Shown: positions 53,291 to 62,986, numbered from the stretch's first letter. The stretch is DNA of 64,000 bases from Solwaraspora sp. WMMD1047 (GCF_029626155.1 NZ_JARUBL010000001.1:3948501-4012500), one strand, 5' to 3'. Made by a program: numbers and translations. Notes: generated from the sequence alone by a model not told the origin.

Positions 53291-55783
53291 ATGACCGAGC
53301 GACTGGTGGTGATCGGCAACGGCATGGCCGGCGCCCGCACCGTCGAGGAGATCCTGGAACGCGGCGGGCGGGACCGCTTCGCCATCACCATGTTCGGCGA
53401 GGAACCGTACGGCAACTACAACCGGATCCTGCTCTCCAACGTCCTGGCCGGCGCCGAGGACGAGACCGGGATCTTCCTCAACAGCCTGCCCTGGTACGCC
53501 GAGCACGGCATCGACCTGCGCACCGGCGTACGCATCGAGCGGATCGACCGGTTCGCCAAACAGGTGCACGCCGCCGACGGCTCGGTCACCTCGTACGACA
53601 AGCTGATCATCGCCACCGGCAGCCGGCCGTACGTGCCCGAGATCGACGGCATGCACAACCCGAAGCGCGGCTTCCACCAGGGCGTCTTCACCTTCCGCAC
53701 GATCGACGACACCCGGGCGATGGTCCGCTACGCCCGCGACCACGAACGCGCGGTGGTGATCGGCGGCGGGCTGCTCGGCCTGGAGGCCGCCCGGGGGCTG
53801 CAGGGCTACGGCGTGGACGTCACCCTGGTGCACGCCGCCGGGCACCTGATGAACGCACAGCTCGACGAGCAGGCCGGGACGATCCTGCGGCGCAGCGTGG
53901 AGAACCTCGGCATCACCGTCGAGCTGAACGCCCGGACCAAGGCGGTGCTCGGCGCGGACCGGGTGACCGGAGTCCGGTTCGACGACGGCCGGACCATCGC
54001 CTGCGACATGGTGGTGGTCGCCGCCGGCATCCGCCCCAACACCGAACTAGCGCAGGTCAGCGGGCTGCCGGTGGAGCGGGCCATCGTGGTCGACGATCAC
54101 CTGCGGGTGCTCGACGAGCCGGACATCTACGCCGTCGGCGAGTGCGTCCAGCACCGCGACCAGGTGTACGGGCTGGTCGCGCCGCTCTGGGAGCAGGCGA
54201 AGGTGCTCGCCGACCAGATCACCGGGGTCAACCCGCGGTCGGCGTACCACGGCTCGCGGACCGCGACGAAGCTCAAGGTCGCCGGGGTCGACGTGGCCGC
54301 CATGGGGATCACCGCCCCGGAACGCGACGACGACGAGTTCGTGGTCTTCGCCGAACCGAGGCGCGGGGTCTACAAGAGCGTGGTGATCCGCGACGACCGG
54401 CTGGTCGGCGCGACCCTGCTCGGCGACGTCAGCAAGGTCGGCTTCCTGATGCAGGCGTTCGACCGGGGCCTGCCGCTGCCCGAGGAACGGATCCGGCTGC
54501 TGTTCGACCTCGGCGGCCCACCCGCCGAGGTATCGGCCGCCGAACTCGACGACGGCGCCCAGGTCTGCAACTGCAACGGGGTCAGCAAGAAAGACCTGGT
54601 CAGCACCGTGCACGGCGGGGCGAAGACGGTCTCGGCGGTGATGGACGCCACCCGGGCCGGCAAGGGCTGCGGCTCCTGTAGGTCGCTGGTCAGCCAGATC
54701 GTCGAGTGGGCCAACGGCGGCGAGGTGGCCGAGGACCCGGCCGCGAACTGGTACGTGCCCGGCATCCCGCTGGCCAAGCCGGAGCTGATGACGGTGATCC
54801 GGGAACAGGGCCTGCGCAGCGTCTCGGCGGTCTTCGCCGCGCTCGCCGACGGCCGCGAGGACGCCAAGAGCAAGATGGGGCTGGTCTCGCTGCTGCGGAT
54901 GATGTGGGGCGACGAGTACGTCGACGAGCGTGACGCCCGGTTCATCAACGACCGGGTGCACGCCAACATCCAGCGGGACGGCACCTTCTCGGTGGTGCCG
55001 CAGATGAAGGGCGGCTGCACCACCCCGGAGCAGCTCCGCAAGATCGCCGACGTGGCGGACAGGTACTCCGTACCCCTGGTCAAGCTCACCGGCGGGCAGC
55101 GCATCGACCTGCTCGGCATCCGCAAGGAGGACCTGCCGAAGGTCTGGGCCGACCTGGGCATGCCCTCCGGGTACGCGTACGGCAAGAGCTTCCGGACCGT
55201 GAAGACCTGCGTCGGCAGCGACTACTGCCGGTTCGGGGTCGGCGACTCGACCGCGCTGGGCATCGCCATCGAGACCCGCTTCCAGGGCATCGAGGGGCCC
55301 GGGAAGATGAAACTCGCGGTCACCGGCTGCCCGCGCAACTGCGCCGAGGCGTACGTCAAGGACCTCGGTGTGGTCGCCATCGACGGCGGACGCTGGGAGA
55401 TCTACATCGGCGGCGCGGCCGGCGCGCACGTACGCAAGGGCGACCTGCTCGCCACCGTCGACAGCCCCGACGAGGTGATCACCCTCACCGGCCGGTTCCT
55501 GCAGTACTACCGGGAGAACGCCAACTGGCTGGAACGCACCTACGCGTTCGTGCCCCGGATCGGCATCGACCGGCTCCGGGAGATCATCCTCGCCGACAGC
55601 GACGGCATCGCCGCCGACCTGGACCGGCGGATGCAGGAGTCCGTCGACGCGTACCGCGACCCCTGGTTGGAACGCGAGGCCCCGGCCAGCCCCGGGCAGT
55701 TCCGCACCGCGCTGCCGCTGATCCCGCTGCCGCAGGTGCCGGTGCGGGAGGCCGGCGCCGAGACCGCCGGGGCCCAGCAGTGA
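53291..55783 (+). CDS. nirB: Nitrite reductase [NAD(P)H] large subunit NirB
   Basis: An 830-aa cytosolic enzyme reducing nitrite to ammonium. N-terminal FAD/NAD domains (MTERLVVIGNGMAGARTVEE, ERAVVIGGGLLGLEAARGLQ). A BFD-like [2Fe-2S] domain is at about 425-475 (CNCNGVSKKDLV, KGCGSCRSL). The sulfite/nitrite reductase module carries the siroheme-[4Fe-4S] cysteines in TCVGSDYCRFG and TGCPRNCAEAYVKDLG. Length is normal. The stop overlaps the nirD start (GTGA). Siroheme synthesis genes are not in the window. Confidence 0.97.
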   Translation: MTERLVVIGNGMAGARTVEEILERGGRDRFAITMFGEEPYGNYNRILLSNVLAGAEDETGIFLNSLPWYAEHGIDLRTGVRIERIDRFAKQVHAADGSVTSYDKLIIATGSRPYVPEIDGMHNPKRGFHQGVFTFRTIDDTRAMVRYARDHERAVVIGGGLLGLEAARGLQGYGVDVTLVHAAGHLMNAQLDEQAGTILRRSVENLGITVELNARTKAVLGADRVTGVRFDDGRTIACDMVVVAAGIRPNTELAQVSGLPVERAIVVDDHLRVLDEPDIYAVGECVQHRDQVYGLVAPLWEQAKVLADQITGVNPRSAYHGSRTATKLKVAGVDVAAMGITAPERDDDEFVVFAEPRRGVYKSVVIRDDRLVGATLLGDVSKVGFLMQAFDRGLPLPEERIRLLFDLGGPPAEVSAAELDDGAQVCNCNGVSKKDLVSTVHGGAKTVSAVMDATRAGKGCGSCRSLVSQIVEWANGGEVAEDPAANWYVPGIPLAKPELMTVIREQGLRSVSAVFAALADGREDAKSKMGLVSLLRMMWGDEYVDERDARFINDRVHANIQRDGTFSVVPQMKGGCTTPEQLRKIADVADRYSVPLVKLTGGQRIDLLGIRKEDLPKVWADLGMPSGYAYGKSFRTVKTCVGSDYCRFGVGDSTALGIAIETRFQGIEGPGKMKLAVTGCPRNCAEAYVKDLGVVAIDGGRWEIYIGGAAGAHVRKGDLLATVDSPDEVITLTGRFLQYYRENANWLERTYAFVPRIGIDRLREIILADSDGIAADLDRRMQESVDAYRDPWLEREAPASPGQFRTALPLIPLPQVPVREAGAETAGAQQ

Positions 55784-56130
55784 CCCCGGCCGCCGTCGAA
55801 CACCGGCTCGGACCGGTGGCCGACCTACCGGTCGGCGAGGGACGGGCGTACGCGGTCGGCGACGAGATGGTGGCCGTCTTCCGGCTGCGCGACGGGGCGA
55901 TCCGGGCCGTCTCGGCGGTCTGCCCGCACGCCGGCGGCCCGATCGCCGACGGGTTGGCCGACGCCGAGGTGGTGATCTGCCCGCTGCACCAGCACATCTA
56001 CGAGTTGGCGACCGGCTGTTCGCGGAGCGGACAGCCGCCGCTGCGGGTCTACCCAGCCCGGGTCGACGCCGACGGCGAACTGGTGGTCGGCGTACCCGCC
56101 GGCCGCCCGACGGAAGGTGGCACGCGATGA
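55780..56130 (+). CDS. nirD: Nitrite reductase small subunit NirD (Rieske type)
   Basis: A 116-aa partner of NirB with a Rieske-like [2Fe-2S] fold. CPHAGGPIADGLAD and CPLHQHIYELATG give the two Cys-His pairs, so the cluster-binding residues are intact; in many NirD proteins they are missing. The GTG overlaps the nirB stop by 4 bp and the stop overlaps the narK ATG by 4 bp, so all three are translationally coupled. Confidence 0.93.
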   Translation: MTPAAVEHRLGPVADLPVGEGRAYAVGDEMVAVFRLRDGAIRAVSAVCPHAGGPIADGLADAEVVICPLHQHIYELATGCSRSGQPPLRVYPARVDADGELVVGVPAGRPTEGGTR

Positions 56131-57503
56131 CCACGACAATTGAGCGCCCCGTCGTCGAGCACAGCCGGCACGGGCGGACCGGCCGGTGGATCGAGGACTG
56201 GCGGCCCGAGGACGAGAGCTTCTGGAACTCCGTCGGGTCGGCGGTGGCCCGGCGGAACCTGATCTTCTCGATCTTCTCCGAGCACATCGGCTTCTCGGTC
56301 TGGACGATGTGGTCGGTGCTGGTGCTGTTCCTGGGTCCGGCGTACGGCATCGACCCGGCCGGCAAGTTCGTGCTCACCGCCGTACCGGCGCTGGTCGGGT
56401 CACTGCTGCGGCTGCCGTACACGTTCGCGGTGGCCAAGTTCGGCGGCCGCAACTGGACCGTGTTCAGCGCCGCGTTGCTGCTGGTGCCGACAGTGCTGGT
56501 GGCGATCGTGCTGGAGCCGGGGGTGTCGTATTCGACGCTGCTGGTGGTGGCCGCCATCGCCGGGGTCGGCGGCGGCAACTTCGCCTCCTCGATGGCGAAC
56601 ATCAACGCCTACTATCCGGACCGGCACAAGGGCTGGGCGCTGGGCATCAACGCCGGCGGCGGCAACATCGGCGTCGCCACCATCCAACTCGTCGGGCTGC
56701 TGGTGCTGGCCACCGCCGGGGCGGCCCATCCCCGGCTGGTACCGGGCATCTACATCCCGCTGATCGTGCTCGCGGCGCTGGGCTCCTGGCTCTACATGGA
56801 CAACCTGGCCTCGGCCCGCAACGACAAGCGGGCGATGCGGGACGTGACCCGGGACCCGCACACCTGGATCATGTCGTTCCTCTACATCGGCACGTTCGGC
56901 TCTTTCATCGGGTTCGGGTTCGCCTTCGGGCAGGTGCTGCAGGTCCAGTTCAAGGCCGACTTCGACACCGCGATCAAGGCCGCGTACCTGACCTTCCTCG
57001 GCCCGCTGCTGGGCTCGCTGATCCGGCCGCTGGGTGGGCTGCTGGCCGACCGGATCGGCGGGGCGCTCGTCACCTTCTGGAACTTCGTGGCGATGGCGGT
57101 CGGCGCGGGGCTGGTGCTGGCCGCCTCGATCCGCAACTCGCTGCCGCTGTTCCTGGTCGGGTTCATCGCGCTGTTCGTCTTCTCCGGCATCGGCAACGGG
57201 TCGACCTACAAGATGATCCCGGCGATCTTCCGGGCGAAGTCGCGGCTGCTGGTCGGGCAGGGCGCGGACCTGACCACCAGCGACCGGGAGGCCCGCCGGC
57301 TGGCCGGCGCCCTGATCGGCATCGCCGGCGCGATCGGCGCCTTCGGCGGCGTGCTCGTCAACCTGGCCTTCCGGCAGTCGTTCCTGGAGACCGGGACCGG
57401 CGACGGCGCGTACATCGCGTTCATCGTCTACTACGCGCTGTGCTTCCTGCTAACGTGGTTCGTCTACCTGCGTCCCTCCCCGAACCGCCTGTCCGGCGTC
57501 TGA
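56127..57503 (+). CDS. narK: Nitrate/nitrite transporter NarK (MFS)
   Basis: A 458-aa, twelve-helix major facilitator that imports nitrate or exports nitrite. Nitrate-transporter signatures: GNFASSMANINAYYPDRHKG and the second Gly-rich motif GIGNGSTYKMIPAIFRAK. The first helix region is FSIFSEHIGFSVWTMWSVLV. The overlap with nirD shows it is part of the operon. A loop of about 30 residues between helices 10 and 11 (GQGADLTTSDREARRLAG) is usual for the actinobacterial type. The stop is followed by a hairpin and an XRE regulator. Confidence 0.95.
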   Translation: MTTTIERPVVEHSRHGRTGRWIEDWRPEDESFWNSVGSAVARRNLIFSIFSEHIGFSVWTMWSVLVLFLGPAYGIDPAGKFVLTAVPALVGSLLRLPYTFAVAKFGGRNWTVFSAALLLVPTVLVAIVLEPGVSYSTLLVVAAIAGVGGGNFASSMANINAYYPDRHKGWALGINAGGGNIGVATIQLVGLLVLATAGAAHPRLVPGIYIPLIVLAALGSWLYMDNLASARNDKRAMRDVTRDPHTWIMSFLYIGTFGSFIGFGFAFGQVLQVQFKADFDTAIKAAYLTFLGPLLGSLIRPLGGLLADRIGGALVTFWNFVAMAVGAGLVLAASIRNSLPLFLVGFIALFVFSGIGNGSTYKMIPAIFRAKSRLLVGQGADLTTSDREARRLAGALIGIAGAIGAFGGVLVNLAFRQSFLETGTGDGAYIAFIVYYALCFLLTWFVYLRPSPNRLSGV

Positions 57504-57509
57504 ACCGAG

Positions 57510-57539
57510 CCGCCAAAGTCAGCACACCTGACACGGCGG
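57510..57539 (+). terminator. Interrupted hairpin between narK and the XRE gene
   Basis: Nested arms CCGCC/GGCGG (57510-57514, 57535-57539) and GTCAG/CTGAC (57518-57522, 57528-57532) around CACAC. It could end the nitrate operon or, as GTCAG-n5-CTGAC, be an operator for the XRE regulator that starts at 57565. Confidence 0.45.
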
Positions 57540-57564
57540 TGGGTCCACGGTCCGGAGGCCGACC

Positions 57565-58740
57565 ATGCCGCCACGCCCGCTGCCGACCGACCCGTCGATC
57601 GGCGACCGGATCCGGGCTCGTCGCCAGCTTCGCGGGTGGAGCATCCGCCAGGCGGCGGCCCGGGCCGGGATCTCCCACACGTCGTGGTCGCGGATCGAAC
57701 GGGGGCGCCAACGCACCGACCGGTACCTCGTTGTCGATCTCGCCGCCGCGCTGGAATGCTCGGTCACCGAGCTGACCGGCCAGCCCTACACGTCTGCCGA
57801 CCGGAGGCTGGAGACCTCGAGGATCAACGCCATCCGGGTCTGGCGGGCGATGATGGCGCATCCGATCGAGGCCGTCCGAGGCGATGTCGCCCCGGACGGC
57901 CTCGACGCCGAGGTGGACCTGGTCCGCGATCTCTACCGCCGCTGCGACTACGCGGGGGTCCTGCAACGCCTGCACCACCTGATTCCTCACCTGCACGCCG
58001 CCCGCGACGTGCGGCGGGCCCGCACCAAGATGGTCGCCATCTACGGGGTCGCGATGGGCGCCCTGCTCAATGTCGGTTTCCCCGCCGAGGCGTGGCTGGC
58101 CGCAGAGCGGAGCGCCGCCGCGGCGGAGTCGTTGGACGATCCGGTGGCGCGCGGTGTGGCGGCGGCGAACCGGGCCAGGGTTGCCGCCTACTCGGGTGCC
58201 TTCGGCCCGGCCCGGTCGATCTGCGACGCAGCCGCTGCCGACCTGGAGCACCACCGGGCTGCCGCCGCACCGGACGTGCTGGGCTTCCTGCACCTCGCGC
58301 GTGGCCACCACGCCGCCGGCCTGCATGACCTTCCCGCGGCGGAGGACCATCTCGCGGAGGCCGCCAGCATCGCGGATCGGACCGGCGAGACCTCCGCCTG
58401 GGACCTGGAGTGGGGTCCTCGGAACGTCGCTCTCTGGCGGATGGCTCTGCTGCTGGATACCGGACGGCCGGGTGCAGCCGCCGAGATCGCGGCGCGGACA
58501 CCGATCACCGGGCTACCGCCCGTCCGGCAGGTCTACTACTGGCTCGATTCGGCACGCGCGATGGTCGGCGCCGGCCGGGACCGCGACGCGGTCCGAATGC
58601 TGCTCGCGGCGGAACGGACCGGCGAGCAGCACACCCGGGCCTCGACCGCTGCTCGCGAGACCGCCCGTGACCTGCTTCGACGGGGTAGCCCGGGCAGCGA
58701 ACTCCGGGGGCTCTGCGAACGGCTGGGAGTGGCGGCCTGA
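57565..58740 (+). CDS. XRE family regulator with helical-repeat C-terminal region
   Basis: A 391-aa protein. The N-terminal Cro/CI-type helix-turn-helix is at about 12-65 (IGDRIRARRQLRGWSIRQAA, GISHTSWSRIERGRQR, YLVVDLAAALECSV). The remaining 300 residues are helical TPR-like repeats (RVAAYSGAFGPARSICDAAA, HHAAGLHDLPAAEDHLAEAA), as in Streptomyces-type XRE proteins that may bind peptides. GGAGG is six bases before the ATG. It follows narK by 61 bp but a hairpin separates them, so a role in nitrate control is not shown. The 230 bp after it hold no recognised gene. Confidence 0.88.
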   Translation: MPPRPLPTDPSIGDRIRARRQLRGWSIRQAAARAGISHTSWSRIERGRQRTDRYLVVDLAAALECSVTELTGQPYTSADRRLETSRINAIRVWRAMMAHPIEAVRGDVAPDGLDAEVDLVRDLYRRCDYAGVLQRLHHLIPHLHAARDVRRARTKMVAIYGVAMGALLNVGFPAEAWLAAERSAAAAESLDDPVARGVAAANRARVAAYSGAFGPARSICDAAAADLEHHRAAAAPDVLGFLHLARGHHAAGLHDLPAAEDHLAEAASIADRTGETSAWDLEWGPRNVALWRMALLLDTGRPGAAAEIAARTPITGLPPVRQVYYWLDSARAMVGAGRDRDAVRMLLAAERTGEQHTRASTAARETARDLLRRGSPGSELRGLCERLGVAA

Positions 58741-58970
58741 ACACTGGTGCGTAACCGTTCCACCACCCTGGGAGATCGGCCCTAGCGTCCAACAGGGACG
58801 CGACGGGCACGGCTCCATCGGCAAATGACCTGGTCGCGGTCGCGTCCACCTGAGCGGGCGCGGCGCCCGCGTGACGCCTCTCCCCCTACCGGGCGCCGCG
58901 CCCTCCGACGGGCGTGGCGGTCGGCTGGCAAGGGTCCCGGCCGCTGCGCCCCCAACTGGGAGGTGACCAG

Positions 58971-59198
58971 ATGGATCCCCTGAGCGCCCGGCCGCCCCGA
59001 CGCGGCGACGACCTGCGCGCGGCAGCCGAGACCGCCCGAGAGTCGATGATCCTCGCCCGGCTACGTCGCGCCCTCGACCTCTGGCAACCCGTCAACGAAA
59101 CGGACCAGGCCCCCACGCTCCCCCTCGACCGACTGGCCCCACCATGGCTGGACAACCGCCGCCCACACCGCTACCGGGGCCGATGGTCCGGCCATTAG
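58971..59198 (+). CDS. Small basic hypothetical protein
   Basis: A 75-aa protein, MDPLSARPPRRGDDLRAAAE followed by a helix (ARESMILARLRRALDLWQPV) and a basic tail ending YRGRWSGH. GAGGTG lies five bases before the ATG at 58971, a good ribosome site. No family or motif is recognised. It lies between the XRE gene and the GH6-like gene on the same strand. Confidence 0.6.
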   Translation: MDPLSARPPRRGDDLRAAAETARESMILARLRRALDLWQPVNETDQAPTLPLDRLAPPWLDNRRPHRYRGRWSGH

Positions 59199-59285
59199 CA
59201 AGCTGCTCCGATTCGCCCGGGTGCTCCTGGCCGCGAGGCCGCGTAGCATCGATGTCTGTCGAAGTGTTTACGGAGGGAGAAGGGC

Positions 59286-60629
59286 GTGGCTGGTCTCACG
59301 TTCCTTGCGGCGGGCCTGCTGGCCGGGGCTGCGGCAGTAACGGCGCCCACTGCGGTGCCAGCGCAGGTTCAGTCCTCGGTGCACGTCGACAACCCGTACC
59401 TGGGCGTGACGGGCTATGTGAACCCCGAGTGGCGGGCGCTGGCGGCGGGCGAGCCGGGCGGGGACCGGGTCGCCGCCACCCCGACCGCGGTGTGGTTGGA
59501 CAGTGTCGGCAGCATCGGCGGCACGGACGGCGGCATGGGATTGCGTGCCCACCTGGACGAGGCGCTCGCCCAGCGTGCCGGCTACATCCAGTTCGTCCTC
59601 AACAACCTGCCTGGCCGCGGCTGCGACAAGCTGATCGCCGAAGGCGACTTCGGCCCGGCCGAAGTCGCCCGCTACCGCGGGGAGTTCATCGACCCGATCG
59701 CTGAGATCCTGGCCGACCCCAGCTACGCGGCGCTGCGCATCATCACCATCGTCGAGGTACGCGCACTGCCGAACCTGGTCTACAACACCACCCCGCGCCC
59801 CACCGCGACACCCGCCTGCGACATGATGCGCGCCAACGGCGGCTACGTCGCCGGCATCCGGCACGCGCTGAACCGCCTGCACACCATGCCGAACGTCTAC
59901 ACCTATCTGGACGTGGCAAACCACGCGTGGACCGGACGGGACGACGTGCTCGGACCGGTGGCCCAGTTGCTGGCCGACACCGTGCGCGGCACCACGATGG
60001 GACCGGCCAGGCTGGACGGCTTCATCACCAACACCGCCGACTACGCCCCGGTCACCGAGCCGTTCCTCACCTTCGACGGCGTCGAGCACAGCGAGTGGAG
60101 CGACGGGAACCGTTTCAACGCCGAGCTGCCGTTCGCGCAGGCGCTGCGCGCCAGACTCATCGCGTTGGGGTTCTCCCCCAGAATCGGCATGTTGATCGAC
60201 ACCTCCCGCAACGGCTGGGGTGGGCCGGATCGGCCGACCGCGCCGAGCACCGACCCGGACCTGGATGTCCGGGTCGACGAGTCCCGCGTTGACCGCCGGG
60301 CACACAAGGGCAACTGGTGCAATCAGGTCGGCGCCGGGCTCGGCGAGCGGCCCCGGGCCGTTCCGGCGCGGGGCGTGGACGCCTTCGTCTGGGCCAACCC
60401 GCCGGGCGAGTCCGACGGCAGCGCGTCACCCGCGCCCATCCGCGGCTTCAACCGCATGTGCGACCCGACGTACGGCGGCGGCGTCGCCAACAGCTTCAAC
60501 CCCACCGGCGCGATGCCCGGCAGCCCCGACATCGACGAGTGGTTCCCCGCGCACTTCCGCGCACTGCTGGCGAACGCCCATCCGCCTCTCCCCCAGCTCG
60601 AACCGGCGCGGGCCGGCGCCTCCAGCTAG
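59286..60629 (+). CDS. GH6 cellulase-family protein lacking key catalytic aspartates
   Basis: A 447-aa exported protein of glycoside hydrolase family 6. Family landmarks: ATPTAVWLDSVGSIGG, NVYTYLDVANHAW, IGMLIDTSRNGWGGPDRP, HKGNWCNQVGAGLGERP and DAFVWANPPGESDGS. Two Asp positions are changed: the RDC motif is Arg111-Gly112-Cys113, and the catalytic-acid motif (E-x-D-S-L-P-N) is Glu157-Val-Arg159-Ala-Leu-Pro-Asn. The Asp of GESDG (377) remains. Cellulose hydrolysis is therefore doubtful. The putative signal peptide (VAGLTFLAAGLLAGAAAVTA) has no positive residue at the start, and there is no cellulose-binding module. GGAGGG precedes the GTG. Confidence 0.88.
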   Translation: MAGLTFLAAGLLAGAAAVTAPTAVPAQVQSSVHVDNPYLGVTGYVNPEWRALAAGEPGGDRVAATPTAVWLDSVGSIGGTDGGMGLRAHLDEALAQRAGYIQFVLNNLPGRGCDKLIAEGDFGPAEVARYRGEFIDPIAEILADPSYAALRIITIVEVRALPNLVYNTTPRPTATPACDMMRANGGYVAGIRHALNRLHTMPNVYTYLDVANHAWTGRDDVLGPVAQLLADTVRGTTMGPARLDGFITNTADYAPVTEPFLTFDGVEHSEWSDGNRFNAELPFAQALRARLIALGFSPRIGMLIDTSRNGWGGPDRPTAPSTDPDLDVRVDESRVDRRAHKGNWCNQVGAGLGERPRAVPARGVDAFVWANPPGESDGSASPAPIRGFNRMCDPTYGGGVANSFNPTGAMPGSPDIDEWFPAHFRALLANAHPPLPQLEPARAGASS

Positions 60630-60668
60630 GGTTGCCGGAGACCCGCGCCGCCAACGTCGAGGACTACG

Positions 60669-62150
60669 ATGACCCGGACCGACGACGACGTCACCCTCGA
60701 CTCGGCCGTGGACCCGCTGGTCCTCGCGCTGGACGTCGGGTCCACCGCGACCCGCGGTGGCGTACACGACGCGTCGGGCCAGCGGGTCGACGGACTGCAG
60801 CACAAGGTGCCGCACGCCTTCACGGTCGCGCCCGACGGCACCTCGGTCATCGACGCCGATCAGGTGACCGCGGAGGTCGAGCAGGTTCTCGACGCGGTAA
60901 CCCGGGACCCGCGGCTGGGGACCCGCATCGCCGGCGTCGCGATGGACACCTTCGCCGCCTCGCTGATCGCGGTCGACGCGGCCGGACGCGCCCTCACCCC
61001 GTGCCTGACCTACGCCGACTCCCGCAGTGCCGACGCGGTCACGGCGCTGCGCGCGGAACTCGACGAGCGGGCGATACAGCAGCGCACCGGCACCCGCCTG
61101 CACACCAGCTACCACGCCCCGCGGCTGCGCTGGCTCGCAACAGCGCAGCCACGCGTCGTCGCCGCGGCCGCGGCCTGGTGGTCCCTGGGTGAGTACGTCC
61201 TGGCCCGGCTGGTCGGGCACCCGCTCGCCGGGACCTCCACGGTGGCGTGGACCGGCCTGCTCGACCGTCGCACCGGCGGGTTCGACGCCGAACTGCTCGC
61301 CGCCGCGGGTATCGGCCCCGAGCAGCTTTCCCCGCCGCGGGACATGACCGCACCGGCACCGTCGGCGGCCCCCGCCCGTTGGCCCGCCCTCGCGAAGGCC
61401 GTCTGGTTCCCCGTCATCACCGACGGCTTCGCCAGCAACGTCGGGTCCGGGGCGACCGACGCCACGGTGCTGGCCGCGTCGACCTCCACCAGCGGGGCGC
61501 TGCGGGTGGTGCTCGACGGGGCTGCCGATCCCCTACCGTTCGGGCTGTGGAACTACCGGGTCGATGCGGGTCGCACGCTGCTCGGCGGGGCCATCAACGA
61601 TGTCGGTCGCGCCGTCAGTTGGGCGCAGGACACGTTGCGGCTCAGTCCGGCGCCCGCGGCCGCCCTCACCGCGCCACCGAGTCCGGCCACACCGCTGGTG
61701 TTGCCGTACCTCACCGGTGAACGCGCGCCGGGCTGGGTCGGTGAGGCGCGTGCCGTTCTCGGCGGGGTGTCGGCCGCCACGGACGCCGACGACCTGTTCC
61801 GCGGGATCATCGAGGGCGTGGCCATGACCTACGCGCGGGTCGCCGACGAACTGCGGCCGGCCGCCCCGCGGGTGGTGACGGTCGCGGCGGCCGGACGGGT
61901 CAGCAACGACCACCCCGAATGGCTCCAGATCCTCGCGGACGTGCTCGGGCGACCCGTCACGCACGTGACCTGGCGGCGGGCCACGCAGCGTGGCACGGCA
62001 CTGCTCGCGCTCGACGTGCTGGCACCGGACGTCCCGCGCGCGCCCAGGGTCACCGGGGCGACCTACGAGCCCCGGCCCGCATTCGTCGAGCACTACGCGC
62101 AACGGCGCGCGCGATTCGCCGAGGCGTACGACGCGCTCGTGCGCGGCTGA
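60669..62150 (+). CDS. FGGY-family carbohydrate kinase (gluconokinase-like)
   Basis: A 493-aa sugar kinase. The first phosphate-binding motif is VLALDVGSTATRGGVHDASG; substrate-side residues are VAMDTFAASLIAVDAAGRAL and LTYADSRSADAV. FGGY C-terminal parts are LPYLTGERAPGWVGEARAVL and VAAAGRVSNDHPEWLQILAD. Closest in style to gluconokinases, but the sugar cannot be fixed. It starts 39 bp after the GH6-like gene, with no terminator between, and may be co-transcribed with it. A short hairpin follows the stop. Confidence 0.88.
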   Translation: MTRTDDDVTLDSAVDPLVLALDVGSTATRGGVHDASGQRVDGLQHKVPHAFTVAPDGTSVIDADQVTAEVEQVLDAVTRDPRLGTRIAGVAMDTFAASLIAVDAAGRALTPCLTYADSRSADAVTALRAELDERAIQQRTGTRLHTSYHAPRLRWLATAQPRVVAAAAAWWSLGEYVLARLVGHPLAGTSTVAWTGLLDRRTGGFDAELLAAAGIGPEQLSPPRDMTAPAPSAAPARWPALAKAVWFPVITDGFASNVGSGATDATVLAASTSTSGALRVVLDGAADPLPFGLWNYRVDAGRTLLGGAINDVGRAVSWAQDTLRLSPAPAAALTAPPSPATPLVLPYLTGERAPGWVGEARAVLGGVSAATDADDLFRGIIEGVAMTYARVADELRPAAPRVVTVAAAGRVSNDHPEWLQILADVLGRPVTHVTWRRATQRGTALLALDVLAPDVPRAPRVTGATYEPRPAFVEHYAQRRARFAEAYDALVRG

Positions 62151-62157
62151 CGGACGC

Positions 62158-62174
62158 GGGGGCGGCCCGCCCCC
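62158..62174. terminator. Short GC hairpin between convergent genes
   Basis: 7-bp arms 62158-62164 and 62168-62174 with a 3-nt loop, between the kinase stop (62150) and methyltransferase stop (62237). Confidence 0.5.
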
Positions 62175-62236
62175 AACACACCATGCGCGCCACCCCTGTC
62201 ATAGCTGGACCGGGCCGGGTGGCAGCGGAGCTACCG

Positions 62237-62887
62237 CTACGCGCTGCCGGACCCGGTCCTGCGGACCAGCAGGTAGCCGTACGGTGGCTCCTGACCCTCG
62301 GGCGGGGTGCTGCCCTGGAAGATCAGGTCGAGACCGGCGGCGGCGAAGCGGTCCTCCATTTCCCTGGCCGAGAGCCAGTACCGGTCGAAGTCGACTCCGA
62401 GCGCGGTGCTGGGGCCGTTGCGCCGCAGCGTGCCGTCGCCGAGCTTGAAAGCGGTCACCAGGTAGCCGCCCGGCCGCACGACCCGGGCGAGTTCGGCGAA
62501 CGCCCGATCCCTGTCGTCCGGCGCGAGGTAGATCAACGAGAACCAGCACACCACCCCGGCCAGCGACGCGTCCTCGAACGGCAGCTCGCGCAGGTCCGCG
62601 ACCTCGTAACCGAAGCCCGGATTATCCCGCCGTGCCACCTCGATCATCCCGGGCGAGAGATCAACCCCGCGCGGCGACAGGCCACGGCCCGCGAGGTACG
62701 GCAGCAGCCGCCCGGTACCGCACCCCACGTCGGCGACCTCGACGCCCACGGCCAGGGTCAACTCGGCGAACATGTCCAGCATCGCCCGCTCCACCGGCAT
62801 GCTCTCCAGCAGGCCGGCCAGGTTCTTGGCGTACCACTCCGAGAGCACGTCGTGCGCGTCCCGCAGCTCCTCGGTCCTGGCATCCAT
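62237..62887 (-). CDS. Class I SAM-dependent methyltransferase
   Basis: A 216-aa cytosolic methyltransferase. Motif I is VEVADVGCGTGRLLPYLAGR, followed by the acidic GVDLSPGMIEVARR, motif II-like LAGVVCWFSLIYLAPDD and RVVRPGGYLVTAFKLGD. The acceptor is unknown; it resembles the small UbiE/YcgJ-like group common in actinomycetes. The start is MDARTEELRDAHDVLSEWY at 62887. It is divergent from the DinB gene, 99 bp apart. Confidence 0.9.
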   Translation of the reverse strand: MDARTEELRDAHDVLSEWYAKNLAGLLESMPVERAMLDMFAELTLAVGVEVADVGCGTGRLLPYLAGRGLSPRGVDLSPGMIEVARRDNPGFGYEVADLRELPFEDASLAGVVCWFSLIYLAPDDRDRAFAELARVVRPGGYLVTAFKLGDGTLRRNGPSTALGVDFDRYWLSAREMEDRFAAAGLDLIFQGSTPPEGQEPPYGYLLVRRTGSGSA

Positions 62888-62986
62888 CCCCGCCCAACCT
62901 CCCCCTCGACGGCCGCCGTCGGGGCGAATCTACCGGCCCGCGCCTTCCTCCAAGAAATGTCCGACGGGTCGGCGAGACTGGCGGGC

